Source of the DNA: Methylophaga lonarensis MPL
Lineage (GTDB): Bacteria > Pseudomonadota > Gammaproteobacteria > Nitrosococcales > Methylophagaceae
DNA: 64,000 nt
NCBI RefSeq assembly: GCF_000349205.1
Contig: NZ_APHR01000015.1
Location: forward strand, 33,709-97,708
Direction of reading: 5' to 3'
The notes beneath the pieces were generated by a model. The model did not search any database and was not told the origin of the DNA. It worked only from the letters and a program-made list of their open reading frames with translations. A program made the position numbers and the translations under genes. Of this stretch, positions 53,527 through 62,783 are shown piece by piece; the first letter of the stretch is position 1, and every line of letters starts with the position of its first letter.

Positions 53527-54887
53527 AAAAACTACTCGCCACCAGCCTGGGTCTGGGATTACTGATCAACTCGTTGCAAGTCACTGCTGCGCCCCCGGCC
53601 AATATCGACCAACTGCTTGAGCAAGTGAAACGTGAACGGGTACTTGAGCAGCAACAAAATAAACTGAGAGAAGCGGAATTTCTTGAGGCCCGTGATCAAC
53701 AGGCCCGTTTGCTGCGCGAAGCCAGAAGTGCATTGGCTAGCGAGGAAGCCCGGACAGCTTCACTGAATGAACAGTTTGAAGAAAACGAACTGATCATCAT
53801 CGACAAGGAAGCACAACTGCAGGAGAAGTCTGGATCGCTGGGTGAACTGTTTGGCTCGGTTCGGCAAATGGTCAATGACAGCCGCAGCGTGTTGGAAAGC
53901 TCGATGACGTCGCTACATAATCGTGAGCGTATTGAGCAGCTCAATGCCCTGGCAGAGCGTCAGCAACAACCGACCATAGATGATCTGCATTTGTTATGGA
54001 TCAGCCTGCAGGAAGAGATGACCGCTTCAGGCAAAGTGGTTCGCTTTGAAACTGACATTATTAATGCCGCAGGTGAAATGGAATCACGTGAAGTTACACG
54101 TATTGGTGTTTTCACTGCTTTCAGCGATGGTAAATTCCTGCGTTACTTGCCTGAAACCGGCAATCTGGTCGAGTTGGCACGACAGCCAGTGCAAAGGCTT
54201 CGTGATGTCGCCAAAAACTTTGAAACTGCTGAAGCAGGCACATTACAACCGACTGTGATGGATCCCACCAGAGGCGCCATCATGGCACTGCTGGTGCAAA
54301 CCCCTAACCTGAAAGAACGTATCGAACAAGGTGGTTGGATAGGCTTTATCATTCTCGGCCTGGGCGCTATAGGTTTGTTGATTGCTTTGCAACGATTTGT
54401 CCATCTGATTCTGGTTGAGCGTGGCGTCAAGCGCCAGCAAAAATCTTCTGAAGTCAGCATGAAGAACCCGTTGGGCAGAATACTGTCTGTTTACAAGGAA
54501 GAATTGGCACAGGATGTCGAAACCCTGTCGCTCAAACTTGACGAAGCGATCCTGCGTGAAACGCCAAGCATTGAACGCGGCCTGGTTACACTGGCGATTC
54601 TCGCCGCTATTGCGCCAATGCTGGGTCTGCTGGGAACGGTCTCCGGCATGATCGAGACCTTCCAGTCCATCACCCTGTTTGGCACCAGTGATCCGAAGTT
54701 GATGTCGGGGGGTATCTCGCAGGCCTTGGTGACCACCGAACTTGGTTTGGCGGTAGCGATTCCTTTACTGCTGATTCATAGCGCGTTATCAAGCAAGAGT
54801 AATCGATTGATACAAATTCTTGATGAAGAAAGTGCCTCAATCGTAGCGCGCAATGCGGAAAAGCAACATGAGCCAACTGACGGATAA
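53523..54887 (+). CDS. Large ExbB/TolQ-type protein (TtpC-like)
   Basis: This 454-residue protein carries a C-terminal MotA/TolQ/ExbB proton-channel domain (about 260-440) with three membrane spans, and a periplasmic N-terminal region with a signal peptide and coiled coils. It matches TtpC of Vibrio TonB2 systems. Motifs ALVTTELGLAVAIPLLL near residue 400 and MLGLLGTVSGMI are the channel signature. It overlaps the upstream gene by 4 nt and the next ExbB by 20 nt. Confidence 0.92.
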   Translation: MKKLLATSLGLGLLINSLQVTAAPPANIDQLLEQVKRERVLEQQQNKLREAEFLEARDQQARLLREARSALASEEARTASLNEQFEENELIIIDKEAQLQEKSGSLGELFGSVRQMVNDSRSVLESSMTSLHNRERIEQLNALAERQQQPTIDDLHLLWISLQEEMTASGKVVRFETDIINAAGEMESREVTRIGVFTAFSDGKFLRYLPETGNLVELARQPVQRLRDVAKNFETAEAGTLQPTVMDPTRGAIMALLVQTPNLKERIEQGGWIGFIILGLGAIGLLIALQRFVHLILVERGVKRQQKSSEVSMKNPLGRILSVYKEELAQDVETLSLKLDEAILRETPSIERGLVTLAILAAIAPMLGLLGTVSGMIETFQSITLFGTSDPKLMSGGISQALVTTELGLAVAIPLLLIHSALSSKSNRLIQILDEESASIVARNAEKQHEPTDG

Positions 54888-55392
54888 TATTTTTCAGATT
54901 CAGGTGCTTATGGAGAGTGGGGGCCTGGTGCTCTGGCTCATCCTGCTGGCATCATTGCTGATGTGGACCTTGATCGTTGAGCGATATGTTTATGTGTACT
55001 TTGTGCATCCCAAACAGGTCAAACTGCATGTAAACGAGTGGCAACTGCGTCACGACCGGCGCAGTTGGTATGCCCAGCAAATCAGGCAGGGCATGATCGC
55101 TGAAAGCCGTATTCAGCTGCAAAAACATCTGGTCTCCATCCGAACCCTGACGGTGGCTTTGCCAATGCTGGGGCTGCTTGGCACGGTGCATGGAATGATC
55201 CAGACCTTTGATGTCATGACTGTTTTTGGTACCGGTAATACACGAGGCATGGCCAGTGGTATCTCCATTGCGCTGATTACCACGATGGGTGGCCTGATGA
55301 CGGCATTGTCTGGCTTGTACTTCATTACTCAGCTGCAACAGCGAGTGTCCCGTGAGGTCGATAATGTTGCCGATGCCTTGCGTCGGGACTAG
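54868..55392 (+). CDS. exbB: ExbB
   Basis: This 174-residue ExbB has three membrane spans and the channel motif LPMLGLLGTVHGMIQTF near residue 93, then ALITTMGGLMTALSGLYF. It powers TonB with ExbD and the proton gradient. I use the ATG at 54868, preceded by GGAAAAG; an ATG 15 nt upstream is possible. Confidence 0.92.
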   Translation: MSQLTDNIFQIQVLMESGGLVLWLILLASLLMWTLIVERYVYVYFVHPKQVKLHVNEWQLRHDRRSWYAQQIRQGMIAESRIQLQKHLVSIRTLTVALPMLGLLGTVHGMIQTFDVMTVFGTGNTRGMASGISIALITTMGGLMTALSGLYFITQLQQRVSREVDNVADALRRD

Positions 55393-55400
55393 AGGATTTT

Positions 55401-55808
55401 ATGAGAAACCGACATTCACGTCGCCAAAGTGGCGGCATCGCAGAAATCAACATGACACCGCTCATCGATATGGTGTTTATCCTGCTGATTTTCTTTATTG
55501 TCACTACTTCATTTGTGCGAGAGACCGGTGTTGATGTGACACGTCCATCGGCACAGACCGCCACCAGTAAGGAACGTGCCAATATCATGGTTTCTATTCG
55601 TGCCAATGATGAAATCTGGATGGATGGCCGGCAAATTGATCGCCGTGCGGTTCGCGCCAACGTTGAACGTATGCATGCTGAAAATCCGGAAGGTGCCGTG
55701 ATCATTCTGGCTGACAGAGATGCCAAAACCGGTTTGCTGATCGAAGTCATGGATCAGGCGCGTCTGGCCGGTGTTGCTAATGTCTCAATTGCCGCTGAAG
55801 CGGATTAG
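55401..55808 (+). CDS. exbD: ExbD
   Basis: This 135-residue ExbD has one N-terminal membrane span containing the channel aspartate (NMTPLIDMVFILLIFFIVTT-type segment, Asp near residue 25) and a periplasmic domain ending NVSIAAEAD. It follows exbB after 8 nt and precedes tonB by 13 nt. Confidence 0.94.
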   Translation: MRNRHSRRQSGGIAEINMTPLIDMVFILLIFFIVTTSFVRETGVDVTRPSAQTATSKERANIMVSIRANDEIWMDGRQIDRRAVRANVERMHAENPEGAVIILADRDAKTGLLIEVMDQARLAGVANVSIAAEAD

Positions 55809-55821
55809 GGGCCGATAGCCG

Positions 55822-56484
55822 ATGCGTTTGTTTGTCGCCCTGTTGCTGGCAGTTGTGGTCAACTTTGGTTTGTTCATGCTGATGAAGCAGATGACCACAC
55901 CGGCAGTTGTGGAAAGACAACTGACAGAAGATATCCGACTGCTTGATTTTATTCGCATGCAGCGGGAAGAGTCGGAGCCGGAACTCAGACGTCGTGAGCG
56001 ACCAGAACCGCCACCGCCACCAGAAGAACCACCACCGCCGCCACCTTCTGCGGCAGCACCGGATGTGACACCGCCCAATGTGCCTTCACCACAATTGAAT
56101 GTTCCGCGCATTGATGTGCCTTTGAGCATAGCGGGTGGCCCTTATCTGGGTGACTTTATGGCGGCGCCGGCACCCGCAGCAACTCCTGGCCCGGCCATTG
56201 AACCGAGCATGGATGATGAGGTTGTGCCGCTGGTCAGGATTCCACCTAATTATCCGCGTACCGCTCAGCGTAGAGGTATCGAGGGCGTGGTGACGGTTGA
56301 GTTTACGATCACCAGAGACGGCTCTGTTAGAGATCCTGTGGTGGTCAAGGCGACACCGGAAAATATATTTGACCGCGAAGCGCTCAATGCCATCACTCGC
56401 TGGAAGTTCAAACCCAAAGTGGTGGACGGGCAGCCCGTTGAGCGTCGGGCAACACAGGAAATTGAATTCAGGATGGCACGCTGA
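55822..56484 (+). CDS. tonB: TonB
   Basis: TonB transmits energy to outer-membrane receptors. The 220-residue protein has an N-terminal membrane anchor, a proline-rich spacer (PEPPPPPEEPPPPPP, about 60-75) and a C-terminal TonB domain (YPRTAQRRGIEGVVTVEFTI, then EALNAITRWKFKPKVVDGQ). It may power the receptor at 8995-10938. Its stop overlaps the TPR gene start (TGATG). Confidence 0.95.
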   Translation: MRLFVALLLAVVVNFGLFMLMKQMTTPAVVERQLTEDIRLLDFIRMQREESEPELRRRERPEPPPPPEEPPPPPPSAAAPDVTPPNVPSPQLNVPRIDVPLSIAGGPYLGDFMAAPAPAATPGPAIEPSMDDEVVPLVRIPPNYPRTAQRRGIEGVVTVEFTITRDGSVRDPVVVKATPENIFDREALNAITRWKFKPKVVDGQPVERRATQEIEFRMAR

Positions 56485-57692
56485 TGATGCGCCGAATCTT
56501 ACTGATAGTCTTTCTTGGCTTACACACGATCGCCGCTGCCGAACAGTATCTGTTAACCGAGTCTACCTATCGCGTTTTGAGTGCTGCCCAGGAAAAAATG
56601 GAAGCACAACAATACACCCAGGCTGAGCGTGACTTACAGGCATTGCTACGTGATATTTCATCAGGCTCTTACGATGCGGCAGTGGTCAGGCAAACGCTTG
56701 GCTATCTCTATTCAGAAACCGGTGACTATGCAAGAGCTGCAAGCACTTTCCGTGAAGCGCTGGCATCAGAGGCCTTGCCACCGGATGTGAATCATAACCT
56801 TCGCTTTAATCTGGCACAGCTGCTGATTGCCGCCGATAACTATCGTGAGGGGATCGCTGAGCTTGAGCGCTGGATGCAAAATGAAGCATCTCCATCGGAT
56901 AATGCCTATCTGTTGTTGGCCACTGCCTATTACCGTTTACCGGATTACCAGAAAAGCATCGATACCATCAGAATTCTGATTAACCGAACTTCACAACCCA
57001 AGGAAGAATGGTATCGCTTGCAGCTGGCCAGCCATATGGAGCTCAACCAGTATCGAGCTGCCACCAGTTTGTTGGAAACCATGGTGAGCCGATATCCCTA
57101 TCAGAAAAACTACTGGGATCAACTCGCTGCGTTGTACATGCAACAGGAACAGCAATTCCGTTCACTCGCTGTCCATTCATTGACTATGCGCATGGATCTG
57201 GGCGACGCCAATACCTTGCAACGCATCATTGATATGTATCGTTATTTAGGCATTCCATACAAAGCGGCCCGTATGCTGGAACAGGCAATGGCGGATGGCG
57301 TGATTGCGCGAAATTTTGAACAGCAAAAGAGACTGGCTGACAGCTGGCTGGCGGCTCGTGAACTCGGGCGAGCGATTGAAGTGTTGTCATCTATCGCGAC
57401 TCAGGATCAAACAGGTGAAACCGGCTTCCAGCTGGCCAGACTGCAAATCAACGAAGAACGCTGGACCGATGCGCTGGCAACCTTGCAACAAGTTGAACCG
57501 ATGCTGGAGAGTGAGCGATTGCGCGGTGAGTTGCTGTTGCTAAAAGGCATGGCCTATTTCAATCTGGGTGATTACCTGCAGGCCAGAACCCAATTCAGCC
57601 AGGCGGTTGCCTTTGAACGGCAACGCAATCAGGCCGGACAATGGCTACGCCATGTTGATGGTTTGCTCAGTGAGCAACAAAGTGCCTCATGA
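56484..57692 (+). CDS. TPR protein of TonB operon
   Basis: This 402-residue exported protein has a signal peptide (about 1-19) followed by tetratricopeptide-like repeats along its length (for example LGYLYSETGDYARAASTFRE near 75 and LLLKGMAYFNLGDYLQARTQF near 352). Such proteins close TtpC-type TonB operons. A role in assembling or tuning the complex is likely; the exact job is unknown. The aldolase gene may begin inside its last 35 nt. Confidence 0.88.
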   Translation: MMRRILLIVFLGLHTIAAAEQYLLTESTYRVLSAAQEKMEAQQYTQAERDLQALLRDISSGSYDAAVVRQTLGYLYSETGDYARAASTFREALASEALPPDVNHNLRFNLAQLLIAADNYREGIAELERWMQNEASPSDNAYLLLATAYYRLPDYQKSIDTIRILINRTSQPKEEWYRLQLASHMELNQYRAATSLLETMVSRYPYQKNYWDQLAALYMQQEQQFRSLAVHSLTMRMDLGDANTLQRIIDMYRYLGIPYKAARMLEQAMADGVIARNFEQQKRLADSWLAARELGRAIEVLSSIATQDQTGETGFQLARLQINEERWTDALATLQQVEPMLESERLRGELLLLKGMAYFNLGDYLQARTQFSQAVAFERQRNQAGQWLRHVDGLLSEQQSAS

Positions 57693-58248
57693 ATCACGGC
57701 AAGCGCTGAAACAACAGCTTGTCGAGCACTATCGCTGGCTGCGCCAGTATGGTTACAACGACTCACACAGTGGTAATGCCTCTTTCCGCTGGCATGACGA
57801 AATCTGGATAACGCCCACCGGTTGCTGTGCGGATTTGTTGCAGCCAGAGGATCTACTGTGTTGCAGTATTGATGGCCAACTGGCTGCGGGCGCTTCACTG
57901 GATGCACCACTGCATCTCGAAGTCTATCGACATAATCCCGAAGCACGAGCAGTGCTGCATAGTCACGGTCCACATGCCATAGCACTTAGTTTGTCAGGAA
58001 AAGATTTTGTACCTGTCGATTTTGAGGGGCAGTATTACTTTCCTGTTGTGCCTGTTATTGACATTCCTTTCACATCCTACGTTGAACAATCACCGCTCGC
58101 AGTTGCAGAGCAGCTGGCGACTCACAAAGTGGCAATCGTTCGTGGTCATGGTGTTTATGCGTGTGCACCGACTATTAACCTGGCCTACAAGTGGAGTTGC
58201 TCGGTAGAGCTGTCTGCCAAAATTGCCTGGCTGTCAGTGCAAGGTTAA
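57658..58248 (+). CDS. Class II aldolase/adducin-type protein
   Basis: This protein of about 196 residues matches the class II aldolase/adducin family. It has GNASFRWHDEIWITPTG, the acidic LDAPLHLEVY, HSHGPHAIAL (zinc histidines) and RGHGVYACAPT, all metal-binding segments of L-fuculose-phosphate aldolase-type enzymes. The start is unsure: the ATG at 57658 lies inside the TPR gene, and GTG codons at 57670 and 57682 are alternatives. Substrate unknown. Confidence 0.8.
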   Translation: MVCSVSNKVPHESRQALKQQLVEHYRWLRQYGYNDSHSGNASFRWHDEIWITPTGCCADLLQPEDLLCCSIDGQLAAGASLDAPLHLEVYRHNPEARAVLHSHGPHAIALSLSGKDFVPVDFEGQYYFPVVPVIDIPFTSYVEQSPLAVAEQLATHKVAIVRGHGVYACAPTINLAYKWSCSVELSAKIAWLSVQG

Positions 58249-58322
58249 TCTGCAGTCAAGCGCTAACAAAATGACTTTTTACAAGTCTGACCTGATTGAA
58301 ATTCAATTAACCGGATACGCTC

Positions 58323-60461
58323 ATGAACGCAGAGTACACAGTGAACAAGCAAGTTCAGGATGATGTTTTTCTAAGAACACCCAGACTGGATGGCGTTGAC
58401 ATTGAGCAGAAGCGCCGAGAAATAGCGGCCTGGTTTAACACAACTTTTGAACGTTATGAGTCGTTGTTCAAAACGCTCAAAAACGATCAGGCCTATTACC
58501 AAAAACCGATTTCCCTCAGACATCCCCTCATTTTCTATTACGGACACACAGCGACCTTTTTCATTAACAAACTGCTGCTGGCGGGTCTGATCGAGCAACG
58601 CATCAATCCCGGGTTTGAATCGATGTTTGCGGTCGGCGTTGATGAGATGAGCTGGGATGATCTGAATGATGCCCATTACGACTGGCCATCAGTTGCACAG
58701 GTGCATGACTATCGTCGACAGGTTCAGGCCGTCGTCAATCGGGTGATTGATTCGGCGCCGTTGTCATTGCCAATCAACTGGGAAAACCCCTGGTGGGCGA
58801 TCATCATGGGCATTGAACATGAATTGATTCATCTGGAAACCTCCTCGGTGCTGATTCGGCAACAAAAGCTGGAGTTGGTGCAAAGTCGAGCTGACTGGAA
58901 ACCCTGGACTGGCAGCGGACTTGCGCCTGAGAATGCTCTGGTTTCTGTCGCTGCGGGTTCGGTGCGCCTTGGCAAATCGTTTGATGATCCCATTTACGGA
59001 TGGGATAACGAATATGGTCGACATCAAGCCGAAATTGCAGAGTTTCAGGCGGCGCGATACCTGGTGAGCAATCAGGAATTTCTCTCATTTGTTGAAGCGG
59101 GTGGTTATCAACAGGATCAGTGGTGGTCAGATGAGGGACTGGAATGGCGAAACTTCAGCAAGGCCCAGCATCCCACTTTCTGGCATCAATCCGAACAGGG
59201 CTGGCAACTGAGATTAATGACTGAATTGGTGCCAATGCGCTGGGACTGGCCAGCCGAAGTCAACTATCACGAGGCCAAGGCTTTCTGTGAGTGGAAGGCG
59301 GCAGAAACCAAGTTACCCGTCCGCTTGCCGACTGAAGACGAATGGTACCGGTTATATGAGGTTTCTGGACTTGCTGCGCTGGATCACCAACAAAGTGATG
59401 CCAATATTCATCTGGATTATGCTGCCTCGTCATGTCCGGTCAACCAGTTTGCCCATGGCGAGTTTTTTGATGTGGTTGGCAATGTCTGGCAGTGGACAGA
59501 AACCCCGATTTATCCGTTTGACGGTTTTAAGGTGCATCCGATTTATGATGATTTCACCACGCCGACTTATGATGGCAAACATCAGCTTATTAAAGGCGGT
59601 TCATGGGTATCGTGCGGCAATGAAACACAATTAAGCTCACGTTATGCCTTTAGGAAACATTTTTTTCAGCATGCCGGATTTCGTTATGTTGTGTCGCAGC
59701 AGGAGGTTGTACAAGTGAGTTCGCAATATGAGACAGATAAGCTGGTGTCCGAATACGCAGAATTTCACTACGGTGACAGCTACTTTGAGGTCGCCAACTT
59801 CCCCAAAACACTTGCTGAACTGGCAATAGGATTAATGGCAGACAGACCGGCCCATCGCGCGCTGGATTTAGGCTGTGCCACAGGCCGTTCCACTTTTGAG
59901 CTTGCGAGACATTTTGACGAAGTGACCGGCGTGGATTTTTCTGCCCGACTCATTAACGTTGGCGTACAGCTTGCCGAGCAAGGTGTCATCCGATACACCA
60001 TCGCCGATGAAGGTGATTTGGTACTTTATCGTGAGCGAAGCCTCGAACAACTGGGGCTGGCAGACACTGCTGACAAAGTGAGTTTCTTACAGGGAGATGC
60101 TTGTAATCTGAAGCCAGTATTTGCAGGATATGACCTGATTCTGGCGGCAAACCTGATTGATCGGCTGTACAAGCCCGCGCTGTTTCTGCAAACCGTTCAT
60201 GAGCGAATCAATCCGGGCGGTCTGTTGATGATTACCTCGCCTTACACCTGGCTGGAAGAGCATACCGAAAAAGACGACTGGCTGGGCGGTTTCAAAAAAG
60301 ACGGTGAAAGCTTCTTTACCCTGGATGGACTGAAGGCCATTTTGGAGCAAAACTTCAGGCTGGTGCATGGCCCTGAATCGGTGCCTTTTGTGTTGCGTGA
60401 AACCCGGCGAAAATTCCAGCATACTTTGTCGGAAGTGACGGTGTGGGAACGTAAAGCTTGA
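58323..60461 (+). CDS. ovoA: Ovothiol synthase OvoA (sulfoxide synthase/methyltransferase)
   Basis: OvoA joins cysteine to histidine as a sulfoxide and later N-methylates the thiohistidine. The 712-residue protein has the DinB-like domain with the iron motif HELIHLE (H166, H170 and E172 in H-x3-H-x-E). Then comes a formylglycine-type sulfatase domain (about 215-460; GSWVSCGNETQLSSRYAFR) and a C-terminal methyltransferase (DLGCATGRSTFEL near residue 518). It is the full three-domain form; EgtB for ergothioneine lacks the methyltransferase. The next gene is coupled. Confidence 0.95.
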   Translation: MNAEYTVNKQVQDDVFLRTPRLDGVDIEQKRREIAAWFNTTFERYESLFKTLKNDQAYYQKPISLRHPLIFYYGHTATFFINKLLLAGLIEQRINPGFESMFAVGVDEMSWDDLNDAHYDWPSVAQVHDYRRQVQAVVNRVIDSAPLSLPINWENPWWAIIMGIEHELIHLETSSVLIRQQKLELVQSRADWKPWTGSGLAPENALVSVAAGSVRLGKSFDDPIYGWDNEYGRHQAEIAEFQAARYLVSNQEFLSFVEAGGYQQDQWWSDEGLEWRNFSKAQHPTFWHQSEQGWQLRLMTELVPMRWDWPAEVNYHEAKAFCEWKAAETKLPVRLPTEDEWYRLYEVSGLAALDHQQSDANIHLDYAASSCPVNQFAHGEFFDVVGNVWQWTETPIYPFDGFKVHPIYDDFTTPTYDGKHQLIKGGSWVSCGNETQLSSRYAFRKHFFQHAGFRYVVSQQEVVQVSSQYETDKLVSEYAEFHYGDSYFEVANFPKTLAELAIGLMADRPAHRALDLGCATGRSTFELARHFDEVTGVDFSARLINVGVQLAEQGVIRYTIADEGDLVLYRERSLEQLGLADTADKVSFLQGDACNLKPVFAGYDLILAANLIDRLYKPALFLQTVHERINPGGLLMITSPYTWLEEHTEKDDWLGGFKKDGESFFTLDGLKAILEQNFRLVHGPESVPFVLRETRRKFQHTLSEVTVWERKA

Positions 60462-61645
60462 GTTTTGATTTTGACCAGCCGATTGACCGGGAAAATACCG
60501 GCAGTCTGAAATTTGATGCTCGCAGACAACTCTTTGGCCGGGAGGATGTGATCCCCCTGTGGGTGGCAGATATGGACTTTGCTGTGGCAGAGCCGATAAG
60601 CCAGGCCCTGCAACAACGTGCTGCTCATCCGGTTTATGGTTACACAGTGTTTCCGGACGAGCTGAAAACCGTCATGTGTGACTGGTTTGCCAGACGGCAT
60701 CAATGGACCATTGAGCCCGACAGTATTGTCTGGTGTCCGGGGGTTGTGCCTTCGTTACATGCCTCAATTCTTGCCTTGACCGAGCCCGGCGACCCGGTGA
60801 TTGTGCAGCCGCCAGTGTATGCACCTTTTTTCACCGCGGTGACCCAAACACAGCGACAATTGATGCTTAATCCCTTGCAGCAAACAGCCAGCGGGGATTA
60901 TCAAATTGATTTTGACCATCTGCAGCAATGTGCTGAGGCCGGTGCCAAATGCCTGGTGTTTTGCTCGCCACACAATCCCGTCGGCAGGGTATGGAGCCAG
61001 ACAGAATTACAACAGCTACTCGACTGGGCAGAGCAGTATCAGATCACCGTGATTTCAGATGATATTCATGCCGATCTGGTATACCCCGAGTTCAAGCATC
61101 GGCCTTTGGCGACATTTGAACGTCCTGATGTAAAGCTGATCACGGCGGTTTCAGCCAGCAAAACCTTTAATATTCCTGGTCTTGGGTTATCGGCTCTGGT
61201 GGTGGATGATGCCGAGCAACGTCAGGCGATCAACCGGGTATTTGACAGCTGGCATGTTTCAGCCGCCAATCCATTCAGCATCACGGCATTTACCGCTGCT
61301 TATCAGTATGGCGATGACTGGCTGGATGCCTTGATGGATTATCTGCGGCAAACGCGTGACTGGGTGATGGAGTTTGCCGCTGACAATTGTCCACAGATAC
61401 AAGTCATTCCTGCTCAAGGCACCTATTTACTTTGGCTGGATTGTCGGCAGCTTGGTCTCAAGGATGCCGAACTGAAACGATTCTTTGTCGAACAGGCGGG
61501 AATAGGCATGAATCAAGGCAAGATGTTTGGCGATGTAGGGCGGGGGTTTATGCGAATGAACATTGCCTGTCCCAGAGCAATTGTTGAACAAGCCTGGCAG
61601 CTGATTGCCAGAGCCGTTCACGCCAGACATTCTAAAACTATTTAA
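60458..61645 (+). CDS. ovoB: PLP-dependent sulfoxide lyase OvoB
   Basis: OvoB cleaves the histidyl-cysteine sulfoxide made by OvoA to 5-thiohistidine. The 395-residue protein is a MalY/PatB-type fold-type I PLP enzyme with the Schiff-base lysine at K235 (SASKTFNIPG), FCSPHNPVGRVW and DDIHADLVY. It starts with TTG at 60458, overlapping the ovoA stop (TTGA). GGGAACG stands upstream and the N-terminus SFDFDQPIDRENTGSLKFD matches the family, so the TTG start is credible. By fold alone it could be a cystathionine beta-lyase; its place behind ovoA decides the call. Confidence 0.88.
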   Translation: MSFDFDQPIDRENTGSLKFDARRQLFGREDVIPLWVADMDFAVAEPISQALQQRAAHPVYGYTVFPDELKTVMCDWFARRHQWTIEPDSIVWCPGVVPSLHASILALTEPGDPVIVQPPVYAPFFTAVTQTQRQLMLNPLQQTASGDYQIDFDHLQQCAEAGAKCLVFCSPHNPVGRVWSQTELQQLLDWAEQYQITVISDDIHADLVYPEFKHRPLATFERPDVKLITAVSASKTFNIPGLGLSALVVDDAEQRQAINRVFDSWHVSAANPFSITAFTAAYQYGDDWLDALMDYLRQTRDWVMEFAADNCPQIQVIPAQGTYLLWLDCRQLGLKDAELKRFFVEQAGIGMNQGKMFGDVGRGFMRMNIACPRAIVEQAWQLIARAVHARHSKTI

Positions 61646-61786
61646 AACCGGGCCAATTGATACCGAATTGGCGTTGACTGTGTCAGAATCAAGTGACTGT
61701 TGGTAAAAACCGCACAACAAGTGTCAGTATTTGTGTTAAACCAATAGTCAGAGACATTGTTGTTTCGTGTTTAAGTGAGGCTGATT

Positions 61787-61984
61787 ATGAGCGAATCCAT
61801 TGGACAGGACGCAGGAATGGTGTGGACTTACCTGCGAAAAACCGGCACTGCATCTGTGACCAAAACCGCCCGTGAGTGCGAACTGGACCCTAAACGCATG
61901 CAACGTGCGATTGGCTGGTTGGCACGAGAGGACAAGCTGGAAATCGAAGCCACCCCTCGCGGTGAGTGGCTGAGCCTGAAGTAA
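61787..61984 (+). CDS. Small winged-helix protein (DUF2582-like)
   Basis: This 65-residue protein looks like a DUF2582-type winged helix: MVWTYLRKTGTASVTKTARE is the first helices and MQRAIGWLAREDKLEIE the recognition helix and wing. I use the ATG at 61787, because GAGG sits 7 nt upstream. Targets are unknown. It ends 9 nt from the convergent haem lipoprotein gene. Confidence 0.8.
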   Translation: MSESIGQDAGMVWTYLRKTGTASVTKTARECELDPKRMQRAIGWLAREDKLEIEATPRGEWLSLK

Positions 61985-61993
61985 AACTACCTG

Positions 61994-62563
61994 TCAGTTG
62001 CCAAGGGGGCGACTGACAGTAAAGGCACCTCGAATCTGTCCAGCGCTGAAACCGGTTGCCTGATCATCCGGGTAATAGCGATCAATAATGGCCTGGAGCG
62101 GTTCGGCAATGGTCGCGCCGTGGCAGGTCAGGCAAGCCTGTTCAGTTGGAATGGCTTTCATCATTCGCCATTGCAAACCCTGTTCAGTGTCAACGACTTC
62201 GCTGAAACTGATTCCGGCAATATCTTCGCCACCTTTCAGGCGCGTTTCAAACTGTTTTAATACCAGCGTTTCCCATTCATCTGGCTGATTGTCAGGATTT
62301 CGGACTTTGAGACTGGTTCTGCCAATGTCGAACTGATATTGCTCAGATAAAGAAGCCGCAATTTCCGGTGCGATTGTGTTGCAAACCTCAACGGCCTCAA
62401 TCGGTCCCCCCTCCTGCATGGCCTGCATCAGAGCGCCGCGCAAAGTCGTGGCAAATTCCTGAATTGCGCTGGATGCTTCTTCATTAAATTCCGGGCCAGC
62501 CTCGGATTGGCAACCGGCCAATGCAAGCGAGATAACAATAAGTGATGAGCGAATCATGGGCAT
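61994..62563 (-). CDS. DUF3365-type c-haem lipoprotein
   Basis: This 189-residue lipoprotein has a lipobox signal peptide (LALAGC, lipidated cysteine near residue 18), a DUF3365/Tll0287-like domain and one c-type haem motif (CLTCHG near residue 143). Tll0287-type domains are sensor or electron-transfer haem proteins. It may be a periplasmic redox sensor, but no partner is adjacent. An in-frame ATG two codons downstream is an alternative start. Confidence 0.85.
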   Translation of the reverse strand: MPMIRSSLIVISLALAGCQSEAGPEFNEEASSAIQEFATTLRGALMQAMQEGGPIEAVEVCNTIAPEIAASLSEQYQFDIGRTSLKVRNPDNQPDEWETLVLKQFETRLKGGEDIAGISFSEVVDTEQGLQWRMMKAIPTEQACLTCHGATIAEPLQAIIDRYYPDDQATGFSAGQIRGAFTVSRPLGN

Positions 62564-62783
62564 AACTCCTTGCGCTTGGGATTAGCTTTTTCAAAGCACG
62601 ACGAGCATAGGGCTTCCACAACAAGCGGCCTCGGACGTTTGGGTGCTTTGATAACAAAATATAAGTAAATTCTAATTTACCAATCCTGAATACATTCTGT
62701 CAAAGCGCGTGAGAACCGGCTTGTCTGATCGGGTTTTATACTGATACCCTTCGGGTCAACATTTATCGGGGTATTATCAGGCA

